Shown piece by piece: positions 43,301 to 54,838 of a DNA stretch of 64,000 nt. Position 1 is the stretch's first letter. The number at the start of each line of letters is the position of its first letter. The stretch comes from Plasmodium coatneyi. Lineage: Eukaryota > Apicomplexa > Aconoidasida > Haemosporida > Plasmodiidae. Made by a program: the position numbers and the translations under genes. The stretch is from the NCBI RefSeq assembly GCF_001680005.1, contig NC_033567.1:1054001-1118000 (forward strand), written 5' to 3'. The notes under the pieces are model-generated. The model saw nothing but the letters and a program-made list of their open reading frames with translations. It was not told the origin of the DNA and made no database searches.

Positions 43301-45200
43301 TTCTTATTTATTATTTTTTTCTTCATTCCTACCCCTTATTCTTAAGACCGTCGTTTTGTGGAACGTTTCGCTAGATGGCCTTGCTTATTATGGAACGTAT
43401 TATTTTTCTTGTACATATGCCCACGAATGTGTGTTCCCTACACCCACCTACACCACCGGCGTTCGCATTTCAGGACAACATCAATTTGCTCCCCTATTAT
43501 TACCACGATGACATGGAATATGAGAATGACACGAATGAGGATTACTATGAGAAGTTTGAGACCATCGACCTTACGACGGAAAATGAGGAAAACGAAACGG
43601 TAGGTTCTTCACGTGGGGAGCTCTTCCACCTGCATTTTCATGTTTAAGCATCCGGGCATTGAATACTTAAACATGTTGTCATGACCTGAAGATACCGCAA
43701 TCGCTCGGTACGCTCCCTCTACACACACCTCCCAATCGTAACCTTCCAAAATCTGCAGGAAAGCGACGGAAGCTCTCAAGACATGTTCATCGTCCCAGAT
43801 AATGAACTGAACACGGACATCAACATGACGCCAATAACAATACCAACCAGTCAGGACATTCACTTCTTCTCCTTGTTTAATTGGGAGTGGAAATTCGAAG
43901 GGAACCCCAAGCGGAATTACGACAGTAAGGGACTCAACGGAGAGAAAAAGAAAAAAAGAACACCTCCAAATGATAAAATGGAAATATTCTAAAAGGAAAT
44001 ACACACGATATAAGTGATTTGGGGGGTGAATTTCTACGCATTTTTGTTGGACAAAAGAAAAATTTCCTTTTTTTACATACTCATTTATTTTCCCCCGTTT
44101 CGCCTTGCGCAGTAATTGACAAAAACACGTGGAAGGAGTTTAACCTGATATATAAGGAGAACATTTATGGATGCCAGTACATGTCTTGGGGAAGTAATAA
44201 CCACCGATTTTTCTCCCTTACGTTTTTCCATCACGCGTTTACCATTCATGATACTAATTTGTATTAAATCATATCTACGCCGCTTTCCAACACGTGTGCA
44301 TATTTTTCTTCCCCCATTTGGCAGAAGAGAATAACCCCTTCATATACCTCTCTGAAAGGAACAATCCAAAAAACACGTTGAACAATTATGACATTAAGAA
44401 ATTAATAAAGGTGAGTGGCAGAAAGTTATATCGCGCAAGTATAAGTACATACAACTATGAGTTACAACGTGTGTATTTTTTTTTTTTTTTTTGAAGCATT
44501 CTCATGGGAAGGCAACGAAGAAGGATGTTCTAGTGGACCAGTTCAAGCTCAAGTAAAATTAGCTTTAGCATTTTCAATTCACCAATGCAATGTTATGCGA
44601 CCGCTTCACTAATTCGACGTTGTCTTTATTTTTCCCCCTAGAAATGAGCACCTAACGAAGGCCGATACGGAGCGGAAGTTCAAGACTTATTTGGTATACA
44701 AAAAGTGCGAGGATAACAGAAAGGTACTAAGGAACTTTGGCTTGTGTAGACGGAGGGGGGAACTTCCCCAGGGGAACACCCTCATCAGTGTGTTAATCAC
44801 CACGTCGTTTATTTTATTTGTTTGCATTTTTTTTTTTTTTTTTTTGCCGCAGAAATGGATGGCCTCGGAAGAAGGTATTAAATTATTTAAGAACGAGCAA
44901 CTGCTGAGAAAAATTTATAACATCCGCAAAAGAAAGCTAAACCTAATTACACAAAAAATGGAACAAATGAAGAGACAAAAACGGATGGACAGAGTAAATT
45001 TAAAAAAGGAAGAGAAAATAAAAAAGAAAGAAAAATCAAATCAAGTAAAATTAGTAAGTAAGGACAACATGAAGAAGGAAGCAGTAAAGGACCCAGAAAA
45101 ATTGGAAAAGAAGGAAACCATGACGAAGGAGGGGGCAAATATTGTCCAAATGATAATTTCAAGTAGCTCCCTGACTGGTACCAAGAATGTAAAAAAGTGA
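40391..45200 (+). CDS. CAF1A: Chromatin assembly factor 1 large subunit (p150/CAF1A), 11 exons
   Basis: Histone chaperone subunit that deposits H3-H4 behind replication forks. Exons: 40391-42215, 42626-42706, 42965-43035, 43140-43286, 43474-43599, 43759-43924, 44113-44193, 44325-44410, 44497-44552, 44642-44723 and 44853-45200. All have GT..AG introns and consistent phases, giving 1022 residues. Residues 1-450 are Lys/Asn-rich. A KER-type Lys/Glu/Arg helix follows at about 480-530, then QNFILSWL (553-560), a PCNA-box-like motif. The family signature appears in exon 4 as FYFYDNSWTRPYMS (687-700; compare FYENYRPPYWGT), then an acidic Tyr/Asp/Glu stretch in exon 5 and MFIVPDNELN (759-768), equivalent to FFVPDGYLSE. 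Exons 8-11 (about 833-940) probably form the C-terminal winged helix. The tail is Lys-rich. CAF1A identity rests on this ordered set of motifs. Confidence 0.88.
42762..42825. repeat. 8-bp tandem repeat in CAF1A intron 2
   Basis: Eight copies of TAGATGCG (first copy TAGATGTG) within the intron 42707-42964. Likely length-polymorphic. Confidence 0.95.
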
Positions 45201-46194
45201 TAAAAAGGTGGAATCATATGTGAAGGCAAAATGGGAAAATACAAAAATTTCTTCACCAAAAAAAAAGGGGGAAAAAATGTACGTCCATAGGGTTGGGTAG
45301 GACAAATAAAGCAGAGACGTACACAACTGGGAATGACAAAATAGTGTAATTTTTTTTAACGTACAGATTGTTATCCTAAACGAAATAACCTTATGAGGAT
45401 GGATAACCAGAAGAACAATTTACAACTATATTATTCTTCTGTTTAGCTTCTTTTTTTTTTCATAAGAAGTTACTAAGAGGGACAAAACTTAAAATGTGTT
45501 TTATCGCGTTACTGCTCTCACACGTCCTGATTAATTAAACACATTTTTTCTTCAATTTTAATTTATGTGCATAAAATTTATAAATAAGTTTTGTACATTT
45601 TATTCTTTTTTTTTCTCTCCCTTTTTTTGACATGGGTATATTTACACAATTGTCATATATATCCCCCTTTTGGCATTTAAATTGTAAAATTTTACACCTT
45701 TTTTTAAATCGTGAAATTTTTTTTTTTTTCTTCTACTTTCATCAGCATTAGCACCACCAACCTATATTTCTTTGCCAACTTCTTAACATTGTGATGATGA
45801 CATAAACACAATTAGCTTTCATTTGCACATCACTCCTTGGAATTTGAGTACGTGTACGCAACCGTGGGTATGCAAAAATGGCATGCGCAACTGAGTTAAG
45901 ATGAGGTGCCCAGTTTGCAAAGTCAGCTAGGAGTGTTAATTCGTTTGTTTTTTTTTTTTTGCACCTCCAAGTGTATGGAAATTAGTTAGCGACGAACGCG
46001 CGTCAGCAGATGGCAAACCGAAGGACTCACCTACGGCAGTGGGCATATTCGTCTTAGCTCCTCCCCACCCCAGGGTGAAAGCAAAGATTGCCCATTTAAC
46101 TTGTTTGTATGTATGTATGTTTGTTTGTTTTTTCCCATGTTATCACCCTCTCGCATGCGATCAGGTGGCCATTTTTCTACCTCATGCGAACGGA
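45201..46194. other. Intergenic region 3' of CAF1A
   Basis: About 1 kb, A+T-rich, with T runs at 45717-45730 and 45949-45960. A pyrimidine-poor CGATCAG acceptor at about 46165 could begin an exon leading into the small ORF that follows, but no convincing first exon is found. Confidence 0.4.
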
Positions 46195-46422
46195 ATGATG
46201 GAAAGAAACATCCTGAGCAAGTACAAGAGCTTCTTCAATTTTGTTAACACCGTGAAAAATAAGGCAGAGAAGGAAAAGGCCCTGCAGTATAGCCAACATT
46301 TGTACTTAAAAAACATATCAAGGAGCAATTATAACGTTAAAAATAATGTCGACCAGATTTATGACAATAAGCTTTTCCTGAAGTACTGGATGAGGAAGAA
46401 AAGGCCTGGGGCCAGAAACTGA
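46195..46422 (+). CDS. Small basic protein (75 aa), possibly LYR-like
   Basis: ORF from ATG 46195 (second ATG 46198) to TGA. The sequence is basic, helical and protein-like: MERNILSKYKSFFNFVNTVK, then an amphipathic continuation ending KLFLKYWMRKKRPGARN. The pattern of LxKYKxFF near the N-terminus followed by a second helix and a basic tail is loosely like small mitochondrial LYR-motif assembly factors, but the LYR tripeptide itself is absent (KYK instead). The frame is open upstream to about 46039 without a convincing start, so a spliced 5' exon is possible. Isolated between CAF1A and the ApiAP2 gene. The gene call is moderate, the family call weak. Confidence 0.5.
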   Translation: MMERNILSKYKSFFNFVNTVKNKAEKEKALQYSQHLYLKNISRSNYNVKNNVDQIYDNKLFLKYWMRKKRPGARN

Positions 46423-49357
46423 GAGAACAAGAGGAAATATCGAGCTAACTTTTTGCCAATAAATATACAAACGCATGGAACTTTTTACTTAAATTGAACA
46501 TGTGTGACCTTTGCGCTTGCAAGAGAAAACGCAAAGGGTTAGCGAAGATGCGTCTCACCAAGATGGAAATTAGTCACCCAAGAAAATACACCCAGATTTT
46601 GTGCATAGAGTAACACATTTTTAGTACAGCGTTTCCCCTTTAGTCGTGATTCCTTCATTTGGGTGAGAAGATTTGCCAAAAGGAAAAGATGCATGAAATT
46701 GCTTTTTTCTTGCGTAGGAAGATGTCTTCAGGCCGTAGAGGACCGACCTCCTGTGGGCGTGCGTGTTAGTTCCCCTGCGCAAGTTTTTTTTTTTTTTTTT
46801 TTTTTTTATTTCCAGTTCTCATCATTTTCCACCATTTTTAACACTTTTCATCATTTTTTTTTTGTGCGTGCAAAAGGGCACGCTTGCACACGTCAGTGGA
46901 ACTAGCAAACGGGCCAACTCGCCAATCGGGCAAATTTCTATGTAGCCATAAAAGGCGAAAAACGCTTAAGGCACATAACACTTCAACTTCGGGAAAAAAG
47001 AATTCCTATTTTGAGCAATTTAATTTTTTTTTTTTTTAAAGGTACAATAAGCGGATTACATATTCATGCCGCTTGTGACATGCACCTTGTGTCGTCCCTG
47101 GTGTCGTAGTTGATTTTTTTTTTTTTTTTTTTTTGAAAGACAAGAGATGCTACACATGTGGTCGCATGATGAGAGCATGTACATTTTTAATCAGTCAAGT
47201 GTAGAAATAACATTCCTGGTAAACGAGTTCTTGCGATTGAGCACTTGCTATTATAAATGTTTAAGCATTTTCAGTTTTTCTTCTTTCACATCATTTTATT
47301 TCTTCTTACATTTATGAGAAATCGTCAAAAAAAAAAAAATAATAAATAAAATAAATAGCATAATATTCGATAAAGCACAGACATGAGGAGATAAAAAAAG
47401 AAAAGTAATTCCTTCAATTTGCACACTCGTGTACGTGTCCCTTTTTTTGAAATCCACATGAAAAGGGGTAAATAAACATGTATTTTTGTTATGCTTATCT
47501 TTTTCTTCCTTTTTTTCTTTATAAAAAGGGTAAGAAGCATTCTTCAACCTTTTTTGTGCAAAAATTGTGTGCAAAGTATGGCGGATTTTGTGCCAGTCGA
47601 AATAATTCTATGAGAAATTTTTACGAAAAAAAAAAAAATTCCTTTATACACACTGTGCATATATACACATGCACATGTGTACTTTTTTTGAATTCTACAA
47701 TATCCGAAAATGGAAAAAAAAAAGTTTTAAGGTGCGTATATACATCAAATTTTTTGCATAATCTTTTCTTTTTTTCACAATTTCTCTGCTTTTACATTTC
47801 ATTTCTGACCTTTTTTCTGCATTTTTTATCGTAAAATTTTAATATTTTCTTTTCCCCGAGGAGTACATCGGTTTTTTTTTTTTTTTTTTTTCCCTTACTC
47901 GCGCGAATTTCTTTTATTTATATATAAGACAAGCAAAAATAAAGGAGCAATAAAAAAACATGTGAGGCATTTTTGTTTTCCGTACATGTCCCTTTTTTTT
48001 TTTTTCTTTTTGTTCCGACATTAGTTGAACTAATGGGATAATTTTTGTGTGAAAACATTCTCTTGCTCCAAGGTGGGGGTGGTTCTACTCTTGCTCGCAA
48101 TTGTGTTTAATTTTCCTCATTTTTGCTTCATTTTCTACTGCTTTATTGCGGCCGCACTTTTGCCATAGTACTGCTATATTTTCGCTTTCCTCATGCCCTA
48201 TTGATGGGTGGGTTTTCCCCGTCCCTGCATTAGTGCTGTACTTTTGCCCATTTTTTTCATTTCCACTCAGTGGTCACTTTTTCACACAGGTGCTGCATTT
48301 TTCGTCTCCTAAAAATAAGGGTGTCCCAAAAAGTGCATGTGTACAATATTCTACGGAATTAAAACCAAAACGTAAAAAATTTATTTTTTTTTTCGCGTAC
48401 TCCTCTTAGCTTTTTCACATTATGCATGCTTTTTATGTTCTATAATCACGCTTGTTTCAGAATGCACTTTGTTATCAGTTTCTCTTTTTTCTATTCGAAT
48501 TGAAAAAAAAAGAAAATAAAAAAAAAAAGCCCATGAAAACAAATTGTGTATTTTTTTTTTTTTTTTTTTTTTTATCTCCTGAATTCATTAACCTATATAT
48601 ATACATTTTATTTTCTCGACAGTTCACGCGAATTCGCCTTTCTCTCATGTTTTTGTGAAAGACCTTTATTCATATGTACGTATGCACGTACGTACGTATG
48701 TGTATACGAGGGTATGTACACATTCCTGCAATTTTCCATTCCTACACTTATATTTTTGTGAAATAGGGATTATTTCACAGTAGTTAAAAAGAACTCTAAT
48801 TAAATTTTTTTTTTTTCTCTGCCTTTTTCTTGTTTCCTTTTTTTTTTTTTTTTTTTTTTTTTCTCTGCTTTTTTCTTGTTTCCTTTTTTTTTTTTTTTTC
48901 GCGCAATTTTATGTAAAACTAGTAGTCTCATTCTACTGTGTATTTCGTGGGAAATACCGACAAAAATAATTACGAAGGAAAGAAAAAACGAATGGTGAAA
49001 TCAGTTAGTCACCTACTGCACAGTAAGCAACCAAGACTGTTTAGCGAAGAATTCGTACATTTGTTTGTACGCAAATTCAAAAAATGAAATAGAAAAAAGC
49101 TAAATTAAAAAAATAAAGTAGCAGTTTCACGCTGTAATCGAGTATACCTTGGTACCTGCAGTCTCTCTCCTATGTCCTTTTTTCCATGTAAGTAGAGCTA
49201 TATGCATTATTTTGATATTCACACATATAGGCAAGTACAAACGCGCACTTGCACAGGCAACTGACGCAAGGTTGGTGAGAAATTGTCCGTGCGACTGCAC
49301 GCACAACTGCACTCTTACATGCACGTTTTTTTTTTTTTTTTTTTACTTGCACACAAA
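46423..49357. other. Long 5' region of the ApiAP2 gene
   Basis: 2.9 kb of A+T-rich sequence with very many T runs (for example 46785-46807, 47115-47134, 47872-47891, 48551-48573, 48838-48862, 48883-48899). Four GTAC words sit at 48676-48719. Long gene-free upstream regions are usual for Plasmodium ApiAP2 regulators. Open frames here (up to 118 codons) are poly-Phe/poly-Lys artefacts. Confidence 0.5.
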
Positions 49358-52300
49358 ATGAACTGTATATGCTACCACTTTCCAAATTTGTCAATAGAAA
49401 GATACGGGACCTTAAAATTCGCGCAAAACAAAAAAATCACCAAGGCACATAGCAACACACAAAATAAAAAAAAAACTGCAACAGGCGACAGGGTAAACGG
49501 GCCTCGCGCATTGACTCGGTGCAACACCAAGTGCTGTAATAACAACCATTTTGTTAATATTAGCAGAATTAGAGCCGTTAGACAGCTTAAAGGCGGAACT
49601 TCCAGTGGTAGCGTGCTACCCTTGAAAAAGGTAAAAGCGGATGCACCTTCCGAAAAAAAAAATAATAAAATAAGTACTAGGGGAAAGATGAAAGCGACGA
49701 ATCAGTCACATTTGTCTGTAAATTCGGGTCACGGGGAAAAAAAAAGCTCCATGCTTCCTAATAAACAACTAACGGGTAGAAGTAATGCTGAAGAGAGAGG
49801 CCACAACGGAAGTAGTGATGAATGTAGTGGTGGAAGTGAAGTCGCAAGTAGAATCGGAAGTTCAGTTGGGCATGAAGTCGGAACTGAAATGAGAAACGAA
49901 GTAGGAGGCGAAAACCGAAGTGAACAGAACGCACGCATAATGAAAAACTCAACTCATCAAAAATTCACAGGGAATAATAAAATAAACCCAATGGAAAAAA
50001 ACAAAAGTAAAAGCTGCTCCTTGAGAAACATTATGGATTTCAATTCAGCCCCTAATAAAGACATCCATGAGGACACCTCGAATTGGGACCAGCTCTGTGA
50101 AAACGAAGAAAGGGATCCAGATGTATACACTCCATCTAATGAGCTTTTGGACGAAAAAAATATCTGGGAATGTGCCAAGGGGGAAACGATAAAGAAAAGA
50201 ATTTTGAACAATGCAAATGTTTATACAGTTCGTCAAAATGAACCCTCTTTAAGCATCGAAGAAAAATGCCCCTTGGTAGGAAAACAGAAGGATATGCTGT
50301 TAGGAGGAGACGAAACTGAAGATCCCCTTAAAATGAATGGGACTGGATTGGGTGAAATGCTCATAAGTAAGAAGAGCTATTTAATTGCCGCTTTGGCGAA
50401 TATGCCACGTGGGGAGAATAAGAATGGATCCACGGGGGGCACAAGTGGACTTAGCATTGGACTTAGTAGTGATCGTAGCAGTGGGCGTAGTAGTGAACAT
50501 TGTAGTGGACGCAGTAGCGAGCATGGAAGTGCCAAGGATGAACAGAAGATTCAGGGAAGCCAAACAGAAGACATGACCAACATATGTGATGATATGCCGT
50601 TACTACCAATCGAAGCGGAAGAATGTAAAAAAGCAAAAAAATTAAAAGACGAGGAATACGCTAAAAAGAATCTCCCGGAAAACATTTTAATGTACAACTT
50701 ACTTCTCGACATATATAAAGGTTCCAATGGGGTGAAGAACAACGAGGGGGGAGTCCTGCTCAATTTGGAAAACCTAGGAAGTCCCGAAGTAGTGAAGAAA
50801 AGCACGTCATCCAGAAAAGAGATCAATCACGTGAAAGAGAAAATGTCGTCGATTTTGCACGCGAATAAGGGGAAGAAGCAGGACCCCACTTGTGCAGGTG
50901 GAAACTTAAATTGTAATAATCAAATAGGTTTGCTCAATGGAGACGCAGTAGAAGGACATAGCGAGAAAAGTAGCGAGGATCAGCGAATCGAGCAGATGGG
51001 AGAACATGAAAGCGAACCCAGGGATGACATGCGGGAAGACCAAATGGAACACCTGAGAAACCAACTAAATCACCATTTATACAAAAAGTTAACAGACGAC
51101 ACAATTACCGAAAGTACTAATAACACCTGCTCCGATTTCAACGAAAGTACGCACAATAACAGTTCCACGAAGAGCACCAAATTTTTATTTAGTATGAACA
51201 ATGAGGAAGAGAGGGAATTATGTGAGAAGATTACGCTGCCCAAGTCTACGACCAACAGTGCGGTTAATAGCGTTAGTGTATACATGGATTCTTCTTCATC
51301 CATGTCGGATGGAAGTTTATTCAATGACGTAAATAGGAATAAGTCTAACATCACTGAGTACGAGAAGAAGGAAAATGCTTCGCACAATGTTCAGAAAAGG
51401 AAAGATTGTCCAAATACAACTCCAATGAAGCGAGGACGCCTAATCAATCATACCGCGCATGATAAAAGCAGTAGCGTTATGGTGGGAAATGCAGTTCCTA
51501 GTAGTCCTTTCCCCATCCATGGGAAAATAATTAATCTCGTTGGGAACAGGCAAGTACAGCATGCTGATAAGGAGAATAAAAAAGACCCAATCGAGGAGGA
51601 GCCAAACAAAACAGCCAATTTGAAAAGACGCATAAACCAAGATGATGATTGCAGCTTAAAAAAAAAATTAAAAATAGGAGACTATTCTTTACTCAATTTA
51701 AATATATATAAAAATACTTCCCCAGAATTGTACGAAAATAATAGCTACAATATGTACATATTGAAAAGCCTCCAAGAGTCTTACTTTAAAAATAAATTAT
51801 TCAGCGAAACGTATAGCCGAATCAGAAATATCAGTACGAAAAAAGAAGGTAGAATACCGTCCTACGTTGAGAATAGCCCCTTCAATAGTGCAGAAAAGTA
51901 CAACAGTAAGAGTGGCAGTACGGAAAAATATGATGAAGCGGAGGGGTGGGATTTTATTAGACTCACAAATAATGAAATGGATGAGAAAATCAACGCGGAA
52001 GAAATGGCAAAGATGAAGAGGAAGCAAATTAACGATATGAATAGCTACTATAATGATGTACCACTGAATGGTATGGCATGCCCCCAAGCGACACAACTTA
52101 TAAACGTAGATAACAATGCATGCAGAAGTAGCCCCTTGAAGGAACAAAACTTTAGCGCTACATATAAAGGAGACGAAGAAGCTGATGACCATTTTAACAC
52201 TATATACACGAATGAAGAAAATTATTCCAACCTGCTGAAGGAAAAGCAGTTAGACAGTGTGCATCTGCATCTACGTGATATTATAAAGCTTCTAGAGAAT

Positions 52301-54838
52301 GAAAGAATTGGAAACTTATATAGCGAAGAAGAATTAGAGTCCATAATACTTCCTGTGGCGGGGATTTACTACGATTCTGGTAGACAAGAATGGCTATACA
52401 AATATGACGAGGGGGATAAAATGACAAATATGAGGAGCAAGATTTGGTATGCACAAAACTATTCTTATCACCAGTCCAGACAGATGGCACTACAACAGAA
52501 GTACAACTACATAAGGAAGAAGTATAATATTTTTACTAACGTTGATGATGAGGAGAGAATGTTCCTTGTCTGCATCCGTGGGCATGCAAAAAGTGGAGGG
52601 ACTTCAAATGGGGGCGCCCCAACTGAGGGAAACATCAATCAAAGGGTGAATGCACATCAGGGGAAGAACACTCCCACCAAGGTCTTTAACGAGTATGACC
52701 ACGGAGCTAGCAGTTCATATGGATGTATTGCCAAAAAACCAGGGCAGAGACGAATAGAAATGTGCAAAGAGAAGGTCAACCCGAAAGAACTACAACCAGA
52801 AGGTGAAGAAGCAGAAGAAATAAATCACTACCAAAATGGCACCGGTCAGAAGCGACGCCCTTTTTGCTGCATAAATAAGAGCCCCTCCGACATTAGAGAA
52901 GCAAATTTAAATGACACGATTAATCCGTTAAGTGTGCAGGTCCCCCCCAGCACATCTTCGTTTTCATCACATGAAGGGACTCATGGAAACCGTACAATTA
53001 GCAGCAAAGGGAAAGAGAAATTCCCTAGTTTTAACATAATAAACGCAAAAAAGGATGTACACAATTCGGTTGGCGAATTTAAGAAAAATAATATAAAAGA
53101 GATATCATTCCCCGGTGGGGTTCAAAACGCAAGTATTGTTACTCAAAATGGAGACCCCTCTGGAGAGTACATCGACCGTAATAACATCACCTCGAAGACG
53201 AGATCCGTTCTGTACAAAACTCTAGGCGTAGAATTCTCCAACGACTTTGTAGACAGAATACACAACCTACCGAAGGAAAACGTATACTATGAGAGAGACA
53301 AAAAAAGATGGGTGATTAAAATTATCGAAAAGAAGACAAACACATTGTTATATTTCAAAGAATTTGACTGCACTGTTTTTGGATTCATCTATGCCTGCAT
53401 CTTAACCATAGAGCACAAACAATTATACCTAGACTATTTTCTAAATGAAAAAAATTACGATTTCTTGATGCAGCTGATCCAGAATAGCCCCTTGAAGAAA
53501 AAGTTTTACTTTAATTCTGCAGTTCAATCGACTGGCCTAGGCAGCAACGGGAACCTCCCAGGGGACAATACGTTCTTCATGGAGGGCGTCAATGAGGAGG
53601 CAAGCATAGAATCCAGTGCAGAAGCGGGTGCCGAATTGAATTACGATGTAGATAGACAGCGAATCAAGTCGGGACACAACCCCAACGTTGCCTACTTGGT
53701 GGAAACCCCAGACACGGTATTGAACGACAGAGGGATAAGCCGATTTGGAGAATATTACCAAGAAGAAAAATTGGGAAGGGAAAATTCAACCATGCATAAT
53801 AACGGCACATTGTTGAGCAAGCTCGCACAGCTAGGAAATATTTTTGTCCCAAAGATATACCCCTCAAAGAACGATTTGCAAGCAACGAAAAATGATATGA
53901 CTGATAGAAGGAAAATGATTCCTTCCCTCTTGCAAAACCAAGTGGATGGAGAATATTTTACGAATGCAGTTGGCACAAACGCCTGTGGTGGAAATGCCCA
54001 CTGTTCGCGAGGGAATAACAAAGAGATGAACTGTCTACAAAGAAATTTTCCACAAAAGGAATGGTGCAACGGGGAACAGTTCAAACGAGCCCCAAGGGAG
54101 GAGCATCATATTACTGAAAGGGGACAAAAAAATAAGACCCTTTCGGAAGGATCCCAAAATTCGTTCCTTGCCCTAATGGAGAAAATGCAACTGTTTCTCC
54201 CACACGTTGATGATAATAACGAATCGATGGTTATAAATAACGTCAGAAGTGACTGCCCCAGCAAAGTAGCGAGCCCAAATGGCAATACGGACACGCTGTC
54301 CCCCCACAGTGGATTCCAGAATAGCGAAAATTTAAAAGATGGAATGATTAATGCTAACGAGACTGATGATAAGTGTAGGAAGAAAACCAGACAGACGAAC
54401 CAAATGAAGGCGAAAAAAGATCCCCCACATTTAAAAAGAACGAAAAATTCAAAGGATGCTGTAGCAAATGGAAAAGAGTCCACCCTTATGGAAGACTTGA
54501 TGCAAGAAGAGACAAATAATTTGCTCAAATTAGATTCATACATAGAAGCGTTGGATAATAACGGGGATGCATTTTCCTTGGCGAAAGAAACAATCCTTTT
54601 GCTTCTTAAAAGCGTTATATATTGTATCCCCTTTCAAATGGCCCCCTCTGTAATATCCAGAAAAATTTATTACCAAAAAATTAATGCCCATGTTAAATTT
54701 GTATATCATTCTGAAACTGTCCGTGAGTTGATGCCCTACTTTTTCATATTCAAGAATGTCATAAAAGAGAAAATAATGCCCACTGACCAATCCCTCTACA
54801 TGTGTAACGTCATGTTGTACGCCTTGTTCGAGGCGTAG
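49358..54838 (+). CDS. ApiAP2 transcription factor with ACDC domain
   Basis: 1826 residues from ATG 49358, which directly follows an 18-T run; the frame upstream has no better start. Two AP2-like segments are visible. The first is at about 996-1045 (VAGIYYDSGRQEWLYKYDEG, then a QSRQMALQQKY helix). The second is more divergent, at about 1301-1360 (KENVYYERDKKRWVIKIIEK, then FGFIYACILTIEHK). Residues about 1720-1826 are an ACDC (AP2-coincident C-terminal) domain: LLKLDSYIEALDNNGDAFSL, then KETILLLLKSVIYCIPFQ, ending ALFEA. The rest is Asn/Lys/Ser-rich, including a Ser-Gly-Arg repeat near residue 365-390. As a nuclear DNA-binding regulator it likely acts on a stage-specific programme. From memory of gene order around SMC2 and SEC63, it could be the AP2-G3/AP2-FG orthologue; that is unverified inference. 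Confidence 0.9.
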   Translation: MNCICYHFPNLSIERYGTLKFAQNKKITKAHSNTQNKKKTATGDRVNGPRALTRCNTKCCNNNHFVNISRIRAVRQLKGGTSSGSVLPLKKVKADAPSEKKNNKISTRGKMKATNQSHLSVNSGHGEKKSSMLPNKQLTGRSNAEERGHNGSSDECSGGSEVASRIGSSVGHEVGTEMRNEVGGENRSEQNARIMKNSTHQKFTGNNKINPMEKNKSKSCSLRNIMDFNSAPNKDIHEDTSNWDQLCENEERDPDVYTPSNELLDEKNIWECAKGETIKKRILNNANVYTVRQNEPSLSIEEKCPLVGKQKDMLLGGDETEDPLKMNGTGLGEMLISKKSYLIAALANMPRGENKNGSTGGTSGLSIGLSSDRSSGRSSEHCSGRSSEHGSAKDEQKIQGSQTEDMTNICDDMPLLPIEAEECKKAKKLKDEEYAKKNLPENILMYNLLLDIYKGSNGVKNNEGGVLLNLENLGSPEVVKKSTSSRKEINHVKEKMSSILHANKGKKQDPTCAGGNLNCNNQIGLLNGDAVEGHSEKSSEDQRIEQMGEHESEPRDDMREDQMEHLRNQLNHHLYKKLTDDTITESTNNTCSDFNESTHNNSSTKSTKFLFSMNNEEERELCEKITLPKSTTNSAVNSVSVYMDSSSSMSDGSLFNDVNRNKSNITEYEKKENASHNVQKRKDCPNTTPMKRGRLINHTAHDKSSSVMVGNAVPSSPFPIHGKIINLVGNRQVQHADKENKKDPIEEEPNKTANLKRRINQDDDCSLKKKLKIGDYSLLNLNIYKNTSPELYENNSYNMYILKSLQESYFKNKLFSETYSRIRNISTKKEGRIPSYVENSPFNSAEKYNSKSGSTEKYDEAEGWDFIRLTNNEMDEKINAEEMAKMKRKQINDMNSYYNDVPLNGMACPQATQLINVDNNACRSSPLKEQNFSATYKGDEEADDHFNTIYTNEENYSNLLKEKQLDSVHLHLRDIIKLLENERIGNLYSEEELESIILPVAGIYYDSGRQEWLYKYDEGDKMTNMRSKIWYAQNYSYHQSRQMALQQKYNYIRKKYNIFTNVDDEERMFLVCIRGHAKSGGTSNGGAPTEGNINQRVNAHQGKNTPTKVFNEYDHGASSSYGCIAKKPGQRRIEMCKEKVNPKELQPEGEEAEEINHYQNGTGQKRRPFCCINKSPSDIREANLNDTINPLSVQVPPSTSSFSSHEGTHGNRTISSKGKEKFPSFNIINAKKDVHNSVGEFKKNNIKEISFPGGVQNASIVTQNGDPSGEYIDRNNITSKTRSVLYKTLGVEFSNDFVDRIHNLPKENVYYERDKKRWVIKIIEKKTNTLLYFKEFDCTVFGFIYACILTIEHKQLYLDYFLNEKNYDFLMQLIQNSPLKKKFYFNSAVQSTGLGSNGNLPGDNTFFMEGVNEEASIESSAEAGAELNYDVDRQRIKSGHNPNVAYLVETPDTVLNDRGISRFGEYYQEEKLGRENSTMHNNGTLLSKLAQLGNIFVPKIYPSKNDLQATKNDMTDRRKMIPSLLQNQVDGEYFTNAVGTNACGGNAHCSRGNNKEMNCLQRNFPQKEWCNGEQFKRAPREEHHITERGQKNKTLSEGSQNSFLALMEKMQLFLPHVDDNNESMVINNVRSDCPSKVASPNGNTDTLSPHSGFQNSENLKDGMINANETDDKCRKKTRQTNQMKAKKDPPHLKRTKNSKDAVANGKESTLMEDLMQEETNNLLKLDSYIEALDNNGDAFSLAKETILLLLKSVIYCIPFQMAPSVISRKIYYQKINAHVKFVYHSETVRELMPYFFIFKNVIKEKIMPTDQSLYMCNVMLYALFEA
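50443..50535. repeat. Ser/Gly/Arg-coding short repeat inside the ApiAP2 gene
   Basis: Degenerate 12- to 15-bp units around GGACTTAGTAGTGATCGTAG / GTGGGCGTAGTAGTGAACAT, coding SSDRSSGRSSEHCSGRSSEH. A probable replication-slippage expansion in a disordered region. Confidence 0.7.

Noticed and set aside
54106..54543. 145-codon minus-strand open frame
   Set aside because: Antisense of the ApiAP2 C-terminal part, which has strong domain support.
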